Of a stretch of DNA of 64,000 nt, positions 63,525-64,000 are shown in pieces. Location of the stretch: positions 62,001 through 126,000 of the forward strand of contig JAAWAB010000008.1 of assembly GCA_022791915.1 (NCBI GenBank), written 5' to 3'. How positions within the stretch are numbered: the first letter of the stretch is position 1; each line of letters starts with the position of its first letter. Origin of the DNA: Clostridia bacterium (GTDB taxonomy: Bacteria; Bacillota; Clostridia; Christensenellales; Pumilibacteraceae). Made by a program: the position numbers and the translations under genes. The notes under the pieces are model-generated. The model was not told the origin of the DNA. It saw only the letters and a program-made list of their open reading frames with translations, and ran no database searches.

Positions 63525-64000
63525 ATGGCAATAGCGAAGATGAGCCGACTCCGCCTAATCGGATTGAAGTCGGACAAAAACAGAATCATGAACGCACTCG
63601 TGCGAAGCGGCGCGTTTGAAGCAACCCCTACGTCGGTGGGAGAACGCGGCGTCGCAGAGCGGTCGTATCTCGAAAAGGCGGTGGCTCGGCAGGCAAAAAT
63701 ATCGTTTGCCATCGACTGGCTTTCGGCTTGTGCTACCGAGTATCTTTCCAAAAAGAAACAGAACGAATCGGACGTTAAGCGCGGGCGCGCGCAACCGATT
63801 GCCGCGGCGCCTGTGGAAAACGTAAAAAAGGGCGGCGGCAGAACGGTGATGGGCTATGATGATTTTTACGACGTAGCCGCAAAAGAATATGAACTTACCG
63901 CGGTGTGCGACGAGTTGGAAAAGCTCAATTTTGCCCGACTCGAATACAAGTCGCAGTTGCAGAAAAACAGAACGCGCATTCGCACGGTAGCGCCGTACGA
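63525..64000 (+). CDS. V-type ATPase subunit I, N-terminal part (3' end outside window)
   Basis: The gene is open at the right edge; 158 codons are visible. The start MAIAKMSRLRLIGLKSDK is typical of subunit I (a/NtpI), which joins the peripheral stalk to the membrane rotor; the visible part belongs to the cytoplasmic domain with helical segments (DELEKLNFARLEYKSQLQK). The gene follows the stalk subunit by 7 nt. Membrane helices lie beyond the window. Confidence 0.8.
   Translation, partial: MAIAKMSRLRLIGLKSDKNRIMNALVRSGAFEATPTSVGERGVAERSYLEKAVARQAKISFAIDWLSACATEYLSKKKQNESDVKRGRAQPIAAAPVENVKKGGGRTVMGYDDFYDVAAKEYELTAVCDELEKLNFARLEYKSQLQKNRTRIRTVAPY

Overview
The window looks like a chromosome segment from an uncultured, anaerobic, gut-type Clostridia (Bacillota; the gene content would fit a Christensenellales-like lineage, which is inference). 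The reasons are strong Shine-Dalgarno sites and TTGACA/TATAAT promoters, a trimeric [FeFe] hydrogenase, FabV, formate-tetrahydrofolate ligase, a V-type ATPase operon, BofA, a SpoVB/MurJ-type flippase, the tsaC-ywlE-rpiB order known from Bacillus, and large BspA-type leucine-rich-repeat (LRR) surface proteins. TGA acts as a stop, so the code appears standard. I see no rRNA, tRNA, CRISPR array, insertion sequence, prophage or known riboswitch, and no gene-free stretch longer than 300 bases.

Layout. 1-10.8 kb: the 3' end of galM, a MATE transporter fused to a P-loop kinase, cysK, an LRR lipoprotein whose promoter spacer holds a G9 tract, an M3 oligopeptidase, a polysaccharide deacetylase, a Cys-rich DUF6062-like protein and a SPOR-like membrane protein. 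10.9-16.6 kb: hydC-hydB-hydA, then fabV. 16.6-27 kb: a surface region with a 2462-residue subtilisin-LRR fusion behind a long structured leader, followed 51 nt later by a second LRR/InlB-repeat lipoprotein. 27-36.6 kb: an ECF S component and a flippase (minus strand), a transglutaminase-domain lipoprotein, a CCA-adding enzyme, a PHP phosphoesterase, a VanW/G5 protein and an unknown helical protein. 36.7-42.3 kb: lgt, a membrane protein, pncB, a DivIVA-like protein and a stand-alone TrpB2. 42.3-50.5 kb: proS, bofA, metK, recD2, a YacL-like protein with an eroded PIN domain, an MFS-like transporter and a small GNAT-like protein. 50.5-57.3 kb: fhs, glnS, an SDR, a HAD phosphatase and a short alaS. 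57.3-64 kb: ppa, a 44-codon small gene, cls, two small membrane proteins, tsaC, ywlE, rpiB and the start of a V-ATPase operon that runs off the end.

The genes fall into three linked themes. The first is fermentative redox and C1 metabolism: HydABC couples NADH and ferredoxin to H2, Fhs makes 10-formyl-THF, MetK makes SAM, and FabV uses NADH in lipid synthesis. The second is the cell surface: Lgt would lipidate the lipoproteins encoded here, while the anchored protease and LRR proteins probably contact host or diet material. The third is translation: four tRNA-related enzymes, including a type-3 ProRS and an AlaRS without its C-terminal domain.

The most unusual signals are as follows. (1) At least four genes have a good promoter whose -10 box ends exactly 6 nt before the ATG and no Shine-Dalgarno, which predicts leaderless mRNAs. 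(2) A G9 tract lies between the -35 and -10 boxes of a surface lipoprotein gene, a candidate phase-variation switch. (3) The giant protease-LRR fusion has an attenuator-like leader. (4) A transporter-kinase fusion, a degenerate PIN domain and a small conserved-looking ORF are also present. All functional calls are from sequence reading alone.
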